Of a stretch of 64,000 bases of DNA, positions 6,766-18,926 are shown one piece after another. The stretch is from contig NZ_JAHXBF010000029.1 of assembly GCF_020103695.1 (NCBI RefSeq), positions 1-64,000 of the forward strand. Reading direction: 5' to 3'. A program made the translations under genes and the position numbers. Each line of letters starts with the position of its first letter. Positions within the stretch are counted from its first letter, which is position 1. The notes under the pieces were generated by a model. The model was not told where the DNA came from and did no database searches. It was given only the letters and a program-made list of their open reading frames with translations. The stretch is from Hyalangium versicolor (GTDB lineage Bacteria > Myxococcota > Myxococcia > Myxococcales > Myxococcaceae).

Positions 6766-7863
6766 ATGCCCCAATTCCTGCGACTCGGAGTCCTCACCGG
6801 CGGCGGTGACTGCCCCGGCCTCAACGCCCTCATCCGAGGGCTGGTCAAGCGTGGCGTCCATGAGTTCGGGCATGAGTTCGTGGGCATCGAGAATGGCTAC
6901 ATGGGCCTCGTCGAGCCCGAGCTCACCCGCCCCCTCACCGAAGAGGACACCCGCGGCATCCTCCCCAAGGGCGGCACCATCCTCGGCACCTCCAACAAGG
7001 CCAACCCCTTCCAGTACCCAGTCCAGGAGAACGGCGCCTGGGTGGACCGCGATCTGTCCGACCTCGTCCTGCGTCGCGCCGCGGAGCTGAAGCTCGATGG
7101 GATCATCGCCATCGGCGGAGACGGCACGCTGACGATCGGCCACCAGCTCAGCCAGAAGGGGCTGCACGTGGTGGGCTGCCCGAAGACGATCGACAACGAT
7201 CTGTCCGGCACGGACCAGACCTTCGGCTTCGACACCGCGCGCGCCATCTGCACCGAGGCCATCGACAGGCTGCACTCCACCGCCGAGTCCCATGACCGCG
7301 TCATGGTCGTGGAGATCATGGGCCGGCACGCCGGCTTCCTCACGCTGGACAGTGGCATCGCCGGGGGCGCGGACGTCATCCTCATCCCCGAGATCCCCTA
7401 CAGCGTCGAGTCCATCGTCGAGAAGATCCGGCGCCGGGGCCGCCGCAAGCGCAGCTTCTCCATCATCGCCATCGCCGAGGGCGCCTACCCCGCCGGTGGC
7501 ACCCTGGCCGTGCTCGACAAGGCCGGAGACATCCGCGGCCGAGGCGTGGTGCGCCTGGGCGGCGCGGGCAAGGTCTGCGCGGACCTGCTCGCCGGACACG
7601 TCGCGGCCGAGATCCGCGTCACCGTGCTCGGCCACCTGCAGCGCGGGGGATCGCCCACGGCGTCCGATCGCCTGCTGGCCACCATGTACGGTTGCAAGGT
7701 GCTCGACCTGGTGCGAGACGGACAGTGGGACTCCATGGTCGCGCTGCGCGACGGCCGGATCGTCACCGCGCCACTGAGCGAGTCCCGCAAGGAGCGCCGG
7801 GTCGATCCGGATGGCGAACCGGTACGCTTCGCCAAGAGCATGGGCATCAGTTTCGGGGATTGA
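6766..7863 (+). CDS. pfkA: 6-phosphofructokinase
   Basis: 365 residues, the length of bacterial phosphofructokinases. It phosphorylates fructose 6-phosphate to the 1,6-bisphosphate, the committed step of glycolysis. Visible motifs: GGGDCPG (12-18), GGDGT (117-121), PKTIDND (139-145, containing the catalytic base), MGRHAG (185-190) and LGHLQRGGSP (288-297). The Gly in GGDG is the ATP-type residue, whereas the Lys in PKTIDND is typical of pyrophosphate-type or mixed enzymes, so the phosphoryl donor cannot be settled from the sequence. The next gene starts 22 bp downstream and matches the known M. xanthus pfk-pkn4 arrangement, in which Pkn4 phosphorylates and activates Pfk. Confidence 0.95.
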   Translation: MPQFLRLGVLTGGGDCPGLNALIRGLVKRGVHEFGHEFVGIENGYMGLVEPELTRPLTEEDTRGILPKGGTILGTSNKANPFQYPVQENGAWVDRDLSDLVLRRAAELKLDGIIAIGGDGTLTIGHQLSQKGLHVVGCPKTIDNDLSGTDQTFGFDTARAICTEAIDRLHSTAESHDRVMVVEIMGRHAGFLTLDSGIAGGADVILIPEIPYSVESIVEKIRRRGRRKRSFSIIAIAEGAYPAGGTLAVLDKAGDIRGRGVVRLGGAGKVCADLLAGHVAAEIRVTVLGHLQRGGSPTASDRLLATMYGCKVLDLVRDGQWDSMVALRDGRIVTAPLSESRKERRVDPDGEPVRFAKSMGISFGD

Positions 7864-7885
7864 GGATGGGGGAGCCTTGCACACG

Positions 7886-9768
<1,883 letters not shown>

Positions 9769-9772
<4 letters not shown>

Positions 9773-10758
9773 GCCGAGCCCTGTCGCTCCTGCTCTGCCT
9801 GCTGTCAGCGCTGCTGGCTCCGGTGGACGCGCGCGCGCAGGAGGCTGACACGGAGCTGGCCGGCATCCGAGCCGCCTTCGAGTATGGCAAGTATGCCGAG
9901 GTGCTCGAGCGCTCCGGGACGCGGATCGATCGCGGCAACCTGAGCGACGAGCAGCTGGTGGATCTGCACGAGCTGGCGGGCCTGGCCGCCTTCAACCTCC
10001 AGCGCATCGGCGACGCGGAGCGTCATTTCAGTGCTCTGCTCCGGCTGGACCCGGACCACAGCCTGGATCCCTTCGTCGTGCCGCCCCCCGCGGTGGCGTA
10101 CTTCGACAAGCTCAAGCAGCGCATGGACTCGGAGCTCGACTTCCTGCGTCAGGAGCGCCGCCTGCGCCAGGAGCGCGTCCGCGTGGAGGCCGAACGCCGT
10201 GAGCGCGAGCGCCTGACCGCCGAGGAGCAGCGCCGCCGCACCGAGGCACTCGCCCGCCAGGTGACCGTCCGCACGGTGGAGAAGCGCAACTTCCTGGTGA
10301 ACTTCGTCCCCTTCGGCGCGGGTCAGTTCCAGCAGGGCCGCACCAGCTTGGGCGTCGTCTTCGCCGCCTCCGAGGGAGCTCTCGCGGTGACGAGCGTCAT
10401 CGCCTACTTCGCCTACGAGGCCCTCTTCGAGACGGACACCGTCGAGATCGACGACGTGCTCACCGAGACGGGCAAGGCCACGATCACCGTGCGCTACATC
10501 CCCACCAACCGCGCCACCCAGGCGGATGCCTGGCGGCTGCTCAAGATCGGCTCGGCTGCGGGCTTCTATACGGTGTATGCGCTGGGAGTGTCCGATGCCC
10601 TCTACCATCACGAGGACCAGGTGGTGACGACCACCATCGAGGAGCGCCCCGCGCCTCCCGCGCCTCCTGCTCCCAAGCGGGACAGCAGCCCCTCGGCCCA
10701 CCTTCGCCTCTTCCCCACCTCCGGCGGGCTCGGCGCCGGCCTCACCCTCCACTTCTAG
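9769..10758 (+). CDS. exported protein with TPR-like and coiled-coil regions
   Basis: 329 residues. The signal peptide (residues 1-24, LLLCLLSALLAPVDARAQ) is followed by a TPR-like helical region (about 30-110: FEYGKYAEVLERSG, LAAFNLQRIGDAERHFSALL), then a highly charged coiled coil (about 120-165, Arg/Glu-rich). After that comes FGAGQFQQGRTSLGVVF and two hydrophobic segments (about 200-225 and 260-280) that may sit in the membrane. Proteins with this TPR plus FGxGQF layout are common in myxobacterial envelopes; function unknown. The ATG overlaps the stop of the kinase gene (ATGA), so translation is coupled and the product probably works with the kinase. Confidence 0.8.
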
Positions 10759-10783
10759 CTCCGCCCCCAGGAGCCTCGCACCT

Positions 10784-12670
<1,887 letters not shown>

Positions 12671-12747
12671 CCTGCCCGCCGCGACGCGGCTGTCACGGTC
12701 CGCGGACCCGTGTGCACTCTCCCACTTGCTAACTCCCCATCCTCTCT

Positions 12748-13338
12748 ATGGAACCCATTTCTCCTCCCCTGGCCAAGGGATTGCTTGCCCTTCTCCCCCG
12801 GTGGCTGGGGCTGGCCTGGGTGGCGTGGATGGCAGGTGGGTGCCTCGTGCCTCAAGACGACACGCTCCTGGAGAGCATCCCTCAACGCCGCAATCGCCCC
12901 CCTCGCATCGTGGAGACGCAGGTGCAGCCGCCCAACCCCATCATCCAGGACTTCGGCACCGGAGACTTGTGCGCGCTGGACTTCTCCGTCGTCGTCGAGG
13001 ACCCGGATGTGGACGATCTCCTCACCGTCCGTTGGTACCTGGACTACGACGACCAGAACCCCATGGGCGCCTATCGCGAGATCCCGCTGGCCAACAACGG
13101 CGAGCCGCAGCGCGGAGACAGGGCCACGTTGAGCATCAACCTGCGCGCGGCCAACAGCCCGCTGAGCGATCCCGGAGTGCACCTGGTGGAAGCGGTGGTG
13201 AGCGACACGCGCCTGGTGGGCCGCGAGCCCGTGCCGGTGGGAACTATCGTGCTGGACGGGGGCACCGTCATCGTCAACCCGGGATACGTGGTGACGCATG
13301 CGTGGTTCGTGACCACGGTGCGCGGAGACTGCCTATGA
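12748..13338 (+). CDS. lipoprotein of unknown function
   Basis: 196 residues. The N-terminal hydrophobic segment ends in a lipobox MAGGC with Cys32. The mature protein starts with a polar linker rich in Arg/Pro, then one beta-rich domain with paired acidic clusters (VVVEDPDVDDL, YLDYDDQ) resembling an Ig-like or cadherin-like fold; this could bind calcium, though no canonical site is present. The stop overlaps the start of the next lipoprotein gene (ATGA at 13335-13338), so the two are a translationally coupled pair and probably work together in the envelope. Confidence 0.75.
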   Translation: MEPISPPLAKGLLALLPRWLGLAWVAWMAGGCLVPQDDTLLESIPQRRNRPPRIVETQVQPPNPIIQDFGTGDLCALDFSVVVEDPDVDDLLTVRWYLDYDDQNPMGAYREIPLANNGEPQRGDRATLSINLRAANSPLSDPGVHLVEAVVSDTRLVGREPVPVGTIVLDGGTVIVNPGYVVTHAWFVTTVRGDCL

Positions 13339-14942
13339 GAAGCATGAGCCTGGCGCTGTTGGCGCTGGTCCTGGCGGGAGCCGGGTGCGCCTACCTGCCG
13401 GACGAGCCCAAGGCGAGCGAGCTCGTCTGCCGCAATGACTCCGAGTGCGCCGCGGGCCAGGTGTGCTTCCTGGATGGCTGCGGCGATCCAGGCCAGCACA
13501 TCGTCGTGGAGGTGACGCCCAACCCGAAGGCGGGCCTGCACGCGCAGGACTTCGCGGTGGAGAACCTGCGTCCCCAGCAGAACCTGGAGCTCTACGGGCC
13601 GGCCCGGATCGAAGGTGAGGTGCGCCGCGAGACGCTGGTGTCCGTCCCCAGCACCACGGCCTACTCGAGCCCCATATCCCTGCGCGTCACCGGCGAGAGC
13701 CTGCTCATCCCCGGAGTGACGCGCCGCTACGAGAGCACGCTCGTGCCCAACAACGGCGAGTACGAGCTGCAGGTGGGCTCGGGCAGCTACACCATCACCC
13801 TGCTCGCCGCGGACACCGAGGTGCCGCCCGTGACGGAGACCCGCGTGGTGAACCCCGGCGGCGATGTGGCGCTCGATTTCCTCCTGCCCGCGTCCAGCTC
13901 CCTCACCCGCCTCAGCGGCCAGGTGGTGCGCCAGGGCAGCACGCTGGTGGACGCGGAGCTGGAGGTCCAGGCGCTGGACGACACGCTGCGCCCCCTGTCC
14001 CAGCGCGTCCCCGTATCCCGCGCCACGGGCAAGTTCCTGCTCGTGCTGCCTCCGTCCGCCGCGAAGCTCGAGCATGTGCTGGTGCAGGTGACGGCGCCGC
14101 GTGCCGAGCCGCTCGTGCCGCAGAAGACATTCACCGTGGACCCGCGCCCTGGCCTCACCCCGCCGCTGGAGATGGGTGACTACGGCGAGCCGGTGACGGT
14201 GAAGGGCCGCGTGGTGAACCTGCAGGGCCAGCCCGTGGCGAAGGCCTCCGTGTACCTCCAGGGCAAGGTGACCGGCGGCGGCCAGTTCCGCAGCGGCACC
14301 GTCAGCACCGGCACCGATGGGAGCTTCGAGCTGCTCTCCCTGCCGAGCGCCCCGGACTCGCCGCTGACGCTCTATGCCGTGCCGCCACCCGAAGCGGCCG
14401 CCGGCCTCATCCTCTTGACCACGAACATCTCCCGGAAGGGCACCGCGTTGAATGACGTCACGTGCCCGGACAAGATCTCCGTCCAGGGCACGCTGCTGCG
14501 TCCCGAGGGAGATTCCGCGGCCGGCGTGCGCGTGATCGCCGAGCCCGTAGGCGAGGTGCCCGGCTGGCCTCGGCCCGCCGTGGGCACGGAGGCGGCCTCC
14601 CCCACGGACGAGAACGGCAGCTACCACCTGCAACTGGATCCGGGCGAGTACCGCTTCGACTTCGTCCCGTCGGAGAACCTGCCGCGCGTGAGCCGCTTCG
14701 TCACGGTGCAGCCCTCGACGAGCCTGGAGCTGGCGCCCTTCACGCTCTCCAAGGGCCGCCGCATCAACGGGCTGGTGGCGCTCAGTGAGCCCAATGAGGA
14801 CAGCCCCACGCCCGGGGTCCCCTACGCCTCCATCCGCTTCTTCCGCGTGGTGAACGTGGAGGGCAAACCCACTTCGGTGCTGCTGGCCCAGACGGTGTCC
14901 GACAGCACCGGCAACTACGCCGCCAGCCTTCCCACGCGCTGA
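13335..14942 (+). CDS. lipoprotein with Cys-rich motif and carboxypeptidase-regulatory-like repeats
   Basis: 535 residues from ATG 13335. The signal peptide ends in the lipobox AGAGC (Cys18). Residues about 30-52 carry a short Cys motif (CRNDSECAAGQVCFLDGC) seen in several other lipoproteins of this window. The rest consists of beta-sandwich repeats of the carboxypeptidase-regulatory or transthyretin-like type, seen as recurring GxVVNLQGQPVAKASVYL and GSFELLSLP patterns (about 290-345) with similar copies on either side. These are adhesive or structural envelope modules with no catalytic residues. Coupled to the upstream lipoprotein gene by a 4-bp overlap. Confidence 0.8.
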   Translation: MRSMSLALLALVLAGAGCAYLPDEPKASELVCRNDSECAAGQVCFLDGCGDPGQHIVVEVTPNPKAGLHAQDFAVENLRPQQNLELYGPARIEGEVRRETLVSVPSTTAYSSPISLRVTGESLLIPGVTRRYESTLVPNNGEYELQVGSGSYTITLLAADTEVPPVTETRVVNPGGDVALDFLLPASSSLTRLSGQVVRQGSTLVDAELEVQALDDTLRPLSQRVPVSRATGKFLLVLPPSAAKLEHVLVQVTAPRAEPLVPQKTFTVDPRPGLTPPLEMGDYGEPVTVKGRVVNLQGQPVAKASVYLQGKVTGGGQFRSGTVSTGTDGSFELLSLPSAPDSPLTLYAVPPPEAAAGLILLTTNISRKGTALNDVTCPDKISVQGTLLRPEGDSAAGVRVIAEPVGEVPGWPRPAVGTEAASPTDENGSYHLQLDPGEYRFDFVPSENLPRVSRFVTVQPSTSLELAPFTLSKGRRINGLVALSEPNEDSPTPGVPYASIRFFRVVNVEGKPTSVLLAQTVSDSTGNYAASLPTR

Positions 14943-15007
14943 GCCGGCGGCGGAGTGCCCGCGGGCGGCTTCATCCCTCGGAGGGTGAGCCGCTCGAACG
15001 GGTGGAC

Positions 15008-15304
15008 TCAGGCGATCTTCTTGTACCGGATGACCTCCGGCGGAGCCGCGAGCACCGCGGGCAGCTGGCCGAAGAGCTTCTGGAGGTGCGGCAGCCCCAG
15101 GTGCGCGTTGAGATCCGCTTCGTTCTCCCACTCCTCCAGCAGGATGATCACCGACGGGTTCTGCCGGTCTTCCAACATGATGTACCGGAGGCAGCCCTTC
15201 TCGCGCCGGGTCGGCTCGGTGAGAGGCTCGAGCAGTCCCTTCAGCGCCGATTCCTTGCCAGTCTGTGCCTGTAGCTTCGCCACCACGTAGATGATGTCAC
15301 TCAT
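15008..15304 (-). CDS. ABM-domain (antibiotic biosynthesis monooxygenase) protein
   Basis: 98 residues, one complete ABM domain. The pattern is typical: beta strand IIYVVAKLQAQ, helix ESALKGLLEPL, CLRYIMLEDRQNP, then IILLEEWENEADLNAHLGLPHLQ. Such small dimeric alpha-beta proteins act as cofactor-free monooxygenases, as quinol monooxygenases, or simply as aromatic-compound binders; the substrate cannot be told from the sequence. No signal peptide. It is convergent with the lipoprotein gene at 13335-14942 and lies downstream of the SnoaL-like gene on the same strand, 95 bp away. Confidence 0.88.
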   Translation of the reverse strand: MSDIIYVVAKLQAQTGKESALKGLLEPLTEPTRREKGCLRYIMLEDRQNPSVIILLEEWENEADLNAHLGLPHLQKLFGQLPAVLAAPPEVIRYKKIA

Positions 15305-15399
15305 GCATGACCCTCCCCATCGAGTAGGGCCAGTCTACCAGGAGGGGCCTGAAAGCACTCGGATTCTCGGCCCCCTCCCCGACTCCGATCCCCCCTGCC

Positions 15400-15945
15400 T
15401 CAGCGCTGCGTGCGCCGGATCAGCTCATTGAGCGGCGCGGTGTGGCTGAGCATGTTGCGCGCGCTCTCGGCCCCCAGCACCGGCAGCTTCGGATCCGGCA
15501 GCAGCCCCGCCTGGCGCAGGATCGTCGCGCTGTCCCAGTAGAGGTTCTCGGCCGAGATCCGATCCCCCTCGGTGTAGACGATCACCACCATGGCGAACTC
15601 GATGCGCTTGCCGGTGGGCGGCACGCTGGGCAGCACCCAGTCCATCTGCACGGTGTGGGTGAACTTGATGACGAGCTCGTCCACCACCCGCCCCTGGCCC
15701 ACGGTGCGCGAGACAGGCACCACCTCGATGTCCGGCGGCAGCTGGTTGAGGAAGTGCTTGGCGTAGAAGGTGTGAAGCTCCTCCGTCCCCCGCCCCCCGA
15801 TCATCGTCGGCACGATCGTGACGCGCGGGTTGCTCGTCATCGTGGCCAGCGCCTCGGCGGGACTCTTGTGGGCGAACTCCGCCTCCAGGTGCTTGTCCCA
15901 GAGACCAGTCATCGCCTTATCCGTAGCCTCCACGGAGTTACTCAT
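15400..15945 (-). CDS. SnoaL-like / ester cyclase family protein
   Basis: 181 residues from ATG 15945, preceded by gagaaaggtg at a good distance; an upstream start would add only six residues. The NTF2/SnoaL cone fold is indicated by a helical N-terminus (LWDKHLEAEFAHKSPAEALATM), the strand TIVPTMIGGRG, the segment LHTFYAKHFL and the late strands FAMVVIVYTEGDRISAENLYWD. Members isomerise or hydrolyse small polyketide-like or steroid-like molecules, and many have no known activity. It is followed on the same strand by the ABM-domain gene; the pair may modify one small molecule, which is inference. Confidence 0.82.
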   Translation of the reverse strand: MSNSVEATDKAMTGLWDKHLEAEFAHKSPAEALATMTSNPRVTIVPTMIGGRGTEELHTFYAKHFLNQLPPDIEVVPVSRTVGQGRVVDELVIKFTHTVQMDWVLPSVPPTGKRIEFAMVVIVYTEGDRISAENLYWDSATILRQAGLLPDPKLPVLGAESARNMLSHTAPLNELIRRTQR

Positions 15946-16184
15946 GAGTGACACCTTTCTCAAGTTGTTGGAATGTGCTTCTCAGAACCTGCGACGAGCG
16001 GGGGGAGGACGCCAGCCGGTTCCAAGTGAAAGGTTAGCAACCTCCCTTCTCGCTCAACCAGTCATCCTGAGATCAGCCCGAAGCCGTCCGGCAGGGACGA
16101 AAGATTGCCGCGCAGCTTGAGCTGATCCGCACACGCGCCTCCAGCACCCGACAAGTCTTCTAGGCCAGAAGGACCTTGCGTGGA

Positions 16185-16691
16185 TCAGGGACCGGTCGCG
16201 GAGTCCGCGCTGCGTCGCGCGGCGTCAAACGCGTCCTGGAGCGCGTCCACGGCGCCGCCCACCTCGCCGGCGTACTGCACGGCGTGGATGGTGTAGAGGT
16301 CCTGCACCTGCTCGAGGCGCTGGACGAGCGTGCGCAGTTCGGGGCGCTCGGGGCAGCGGCTCTCGTGTTCGCGCAGGCGCGCGAGCCAGCCGGTGCGGAA
16401 GCGCATCCACTGTTGGTCCACGCTGCGAGCGGGGGCGTTGTGGACGAGCGTCTCGCGCTGGTTCTCGAGATCGGTCCACAGCTTCTGAGCGCCGTCCACG
16501 CAGGCCCGGAAGGAGAGGACCTGATCGCCGGTGGCGTGCGGGAGCTTCTCGGGCGTCAGCGCCCCCACGGAGAGGCTCACGTTGACGATGAGCCACAGGG
16601 AGAAGATGGTTGAGACGAGGACGTGGATCCCGTAGGCGGCGGCTCGGAACGAGCGGAAGCGAGGGTCTTTCCTGGGATCGACGTCGGGCAC
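16185..16691 (-). CDS. small inner-membrane protein of unknown function
   Basis: 168 residues from a GTG at 16691 with an aggagag ribosome site just upstream; the frame is open far beyond this, but that region is antisense to the next gene. One membrane helix (about residues 18-42, AAYGIHVLVSTIFSLWLIVNV) follows a short basic cytoplasmic end. The rest is a helical, Glu/Gln-rich region (about 60-160) with two cysteines, probably a coiled coil facing the periplasm. No family recognised. It is divergent from the gene at 16797, with about 105 bp between starts. Confidence 0.7.
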   Translation of the reverse strand: MPDVDPRKDPRFRSFRAAAYGIHVLVSTIFSLWLIVNVSLSVGALTPEKLPHATGDQVLSFRACVDGAQKLWTDLENQRETLVHNAPARSVDQQWMRFRTGWLARLREHESRCPERPELRTLVQRLEQVQDLYTIHAVQYAGEVGGAVDALQDAFDAARRSADSATGP

Positions 16692-16796
16692 GGACTCTCC
16701 TCTTACGACCGAGGCTCCCCAGAGGCAACGACGGACTGATGTGGGGGGTAGGATGAGAGGGGGAATTCGTCCCCCACCCGACTCGACACCCCACCC

Positions 16797-17696
16797 ATGA
16801 CCTCTGTCGCCGTCTCGGACGTTGGAACGCTGCTGGCGAATATCCGCGATACGTACTCGGATCTGCCGATCCACCGTGTGGCACCGCTCGTCGGCCCCAC
16901 GAGAGAGTGTGACGCGATCCTGTACGGCCAGACGGGCTTTGCCGACGAGACACTGTTCCTCTATGGCTACGACGCCGAGTCGCTCGAGCACTGCTTCCTC
17001 TACGATACACCGTGGGATGAGCTGCACCGGGCCTACAACGGTGGCAAGCCCGCCGAGTGGTACGACGGACTCGAGATGCCTCGTGCCTTCCGGGTGCGTT
17101 ACAGCATCGCGAGCCCCGCGCAGCACGAGATCCTCGACCCGCTCTTGAAGGAGATGATGGACCGGCCCTTGCGACGGCTCGGGACGCGCCCCGCGATCCG
17201 CAACCCGTTCACCGCGCAAGCGGAGGAGGTCCTCCGAGACATCGACTCGTGGGGAGAGCGGCTCAGGTACCTGCGGCGTGGCAGCTACGTGGAGTCTGCG
17301 AGCTCGCCCCAGGTCAAGGACTGGACGCCCGCCACGGCCCGGTTTGGCGGTGTGGTGGGGAGCGAGAGCGCCCGCTATGTGCACTATCGCTTCGCGGTGG
17401 GCGACATCGAGCACGTGTTCGCGATGAAGCCCGCGATCCGGAAGATGACGCCGCTCGATCACGCGCCATGGACTTCCCGGAAGGAGCGCCGGGCGCACCT
17501 GGCGGAGGCGCGGCGGTACGAGCTGACCCTCGGCTCGTTCGTGAGCGGGCAGGAGGTGCGCGTGCGGTTCAATCCCCAGGCTCCCGTGGAGCACTCACTC
17601 GAGTTTCCACCCCAGCGGGAGGGCGAGACGCCCCCTGAGGTCCCCGTCTCCACGGTGACCTACCAGCTCGAGCCCGTCATTCTCCCGACGCGTTAG
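16797..17696 (+). CDS. conserved-looking cytoplasmic protein of unknown function
   Basis: 299 residues, clear coding bias, no signal peptide or membrane segment. Features: a central helical region rich in charged residues (about 105-160), two tyrosine-rich segments (LFLYGYDAESLEHCFLYDTPWDEL at 52-75, in two parts around a Cys; ARYVHYRFAVGDIEHVF) and a final beta-rich section. No motif lets me assign a family. No ribosome site stands out before the ATG. It is transcribed away from the small membrane protein at 16185-16691. Confidence 0.65.
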   Translation: MTSVAVSDVGTLLANIRDTYSDLPIHRVAPLVGPTRECDAILYGQTGFADETLFLYGYDAESLEHCFLYDTPWDELHRAYNGGKPAEWYDGLEMPRAFRVRYSIASPAQHEILDPLLKEMMDRPLRRLGTRPAIRNPFTAQAEEVLRDIDSWGERLRYLRRGSYVESASSPQVKDWTPATARFGGVVGSESARYVHYRFAVGDIEHVFAMKPAIRKMTPLDHAPWTSRKERRAHLAEARRYELTLGSFVSGQEVRVRFNPQAPVEHSLEFPPQREGETPPEVPVSTVTYQLEPVILPTR

Positions 17697-17724
17697 GGAG
17701 CGTTCCCAGAGCCCTGCCGGGCGC

Positions 17725-17763
17725 GACCAGCACGAACTGGTATGCTTGTCATACCAGCTGGTC
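17725..17763. promoter_or_regulatory. palindromic operator-like site upstream of the mazG-like gene
   Basis: The core is CTGGTATG (17737-17744), 5 nt, CATACCAG (17750-17757), a perfect 8-bp inverted repeat. Outer arms GACCAG (17725-17730) and CTGGTC (17758-17763) add a second, offset pair. A near copy of the 21-bp core lies at 58262-58282. The TGGTATG...CATACCA form resembles operators of GntR-family regulators; no regulator gene of that type is in the window. It is 75 bp before the ATG of the downstream gene, suitable for transcriptional control. It lacks a T-tract, so a terminator is less likely. Confidence 0.6.
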
Positions 17764-17831
17764 CGATGCGCCGACGGAGCGGAGCCACCTCCCTGCTCGG
17801 CAAAATGCGGCGTGCCCCAGGGAACGACACC

Positions 17832-18200
17832 ATGCCCCACCTTGATCCGAGACCGACCCTCGCGGACCTGCAGCGCTACGTGGCCGAGCTGGAAGTGGAG
17901 CGCGGCTTCCAAGCACAGGACGTCGTGCAGAAGGCACTGCTGCTGGGCGAGGAGGTGGGCGAACTCTTCAAGGCCCTGCGCAAGAGTCAGGGGATCTCGA
18001 TCGATCCTCAATCGAAGGTGGGCCATGTCAGCGAAGAGCTGGCGGATATCCTGATCTACCTCTGCGCGATCGCGAACCGCTTCGGCATCCAGCTCGAAGA
18101 GGCGTTCCGGCAGAAGGAGGAGATCAACTCGCGCAGGACCTGGGCACCGGCTCCTGCCGCCTCAGGCGCTCCCGAGCCACGCCCCCAGGAGAAGCCTTGA
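17832..18200 (+). CDS. MazG-like nucleotide pyrophosphohydrolase
   Basis: 122 residues from ATG 17832. The MazG-type all-alpha core is visible: helix LADLQRYVAELEVERGF, the metal-binding pattern LLGEEVGELFKALRK (about residues 37-51, ExxE) and SEELADILIYLCAIANRFGI (about 62-82, ExxxD). Such proteins hydrolyse NTPs or dNTPs to monophosphates and pyrophosphate, clearing non-canonical nucleotides or ppGpp. The C-terminal 20 residues are a proline-rich tail. A frame continuing 90 bp upstream is excluded because it overlaps the palindromic operator and has arginine-rich composition. Confidence 0.85.
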   Translation: MPHLDPRPTLADLQRYVAELEVERGFQAQDVVQKALLLGEEVGELFKALRKSQGISIDPQSKVGHVSEELADILIYLCAIANRFGIQLEEAFRQKEEINSRRTWAPAPAASGAPEPRPQEKP

Positions 18201-18203
18201 CCC

Positions 18204-18228
18204 AACTGGTACTACAAGCAGTCCAGTT
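18204..18228. promoter_or_regulatory. imperfect palindrome AACTGG...CCAGTT
   Basis: AACTGGTAC (18204-18212) faces AGTCCAGTT (18220-18228) in the 76-bp gap between the mazG-like gene and the zinc-ribbon gene. The spacing and the ACTGGTAC half-site are reminiscent of MocR/GntR-type operator sequences. It is about 50 bp before the next start codon. It is weaker and spaced differently from the 17737 and 58262 sites. Confidence 0.35.
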
Positions 18229-18276
18229 CGCACGTGGCCGGCCCGACAGGGCGCCTGTTGGAGAAGTGGAAGTTCC

Positions 18277-18843
18277 ATGAAATGCCCCACCTGCGGCGCC
18301 CCTCAGGCGCAGCCCGGCACGGCCTGCCCTCAGTGCAGGGCCTATATCCCGAAGTCCGCGGCGGCTCGCGCAGCGGCCTACGACATCGACTCGGACCTCG
18401 ATGACGACGAGCTGTACGAAGCCCCGCCCAACCGGCGCCAACGCGTGCTCGGTCTGGTCTTCAAGCCCCTCGACTTCGAGGCCCGCCCCGAGCGCGGAGA
18501 CATTCTCCCGTTCTGCATTCTGGCTCTGGTGATCGGCGCGGCCCTGGGGCTGCCCGGCCTCCTGCTGGGCTCGTGGCTGACCGACGCCGAGCAGAAAGCG
18601 TGGGGCAGCATGTCCCCCAACAACTCGCACTACCCGTCCTTCCAGAAGTACTTCATGCTGCCCGCCATCATCGGGCTGATGATCGCGTTCTCAGGGCTCT
18701 ACCGATCGCTGCTGGTCGGCTGGCCCTGGCTCGGGGCTGGTTCGACAGGGGCACACTTCGCCCGCTTCGGAGTGGCCATCGTGCTCCTCAGCGGAACCGC
18801 CGTGCTGGGCCTGGCCCTGCTCATGATGATGATCTCACGCTGA
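18277..18843 (+). CDS. zinc-ribbon membrane protein
   Basis: 188 residues. The N-terminus is a double-cysteine zinc ribbon, CPTCG (3-7) and CPQCR (18-22). An acidic linker (DIDSDLDDDELYE) follows. Three hydrophobic helices then span the membrane, at about residues 80-103, 125-148 and 160-185. Such zinc-ribbon plus membrane proteins are common in myxobacteria, with no known function; the ribbon would face the cytoplasm. No motif for an enzyme is visible. It converges with the TPR protein at 18927-19976, with a hairpin between them. Confidence 0.75.
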   Translation: MKCPTCGAPQAQPGTACPQCRAYIPKSAAARAAAYDIDSDLDDDELYEAPPNRRQRVLGLVFKPLDFEARPERGDILPFCILALVIGAALGLPGLLLGSWLTDAEQKAWGSMSPNNSHYPSFQKYFMLPAIIGLMIAFSGLYRSLLVGWPWLGAGSTGAHFARFGVAIVLLSGTAVLGLALLMMMISR

Positions 18844-18868
18844 TCCTGCCCCATCTCCCAAATGAGAA

Positions 18869-18902
18869 GAGGCGCCTCGGCATCCAGGTGCCTCAGCGCC
18901 TC
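18869..18902. terminator. candidate bidirectional terminator hairpin
   Basis: GAGGCGC (18869-18875) pairs with GCGCCTC (18896-18902) around a 20-nt loop that can form further pairs. It lies between two convergent genes, where a shared terminator is expected. No strong T-run follows on either strand. Confidence 0.45.
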
Positions 18903-18926
18903 CCTCATGGAGCATCAAGCTCTGGC

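Noticed and set aside
13071..15131. 686-codon antisense frame across the lipoprotein gene
   Set aside because: It runs through two genes on the opposite strand and shows no domain; product of high GC content.
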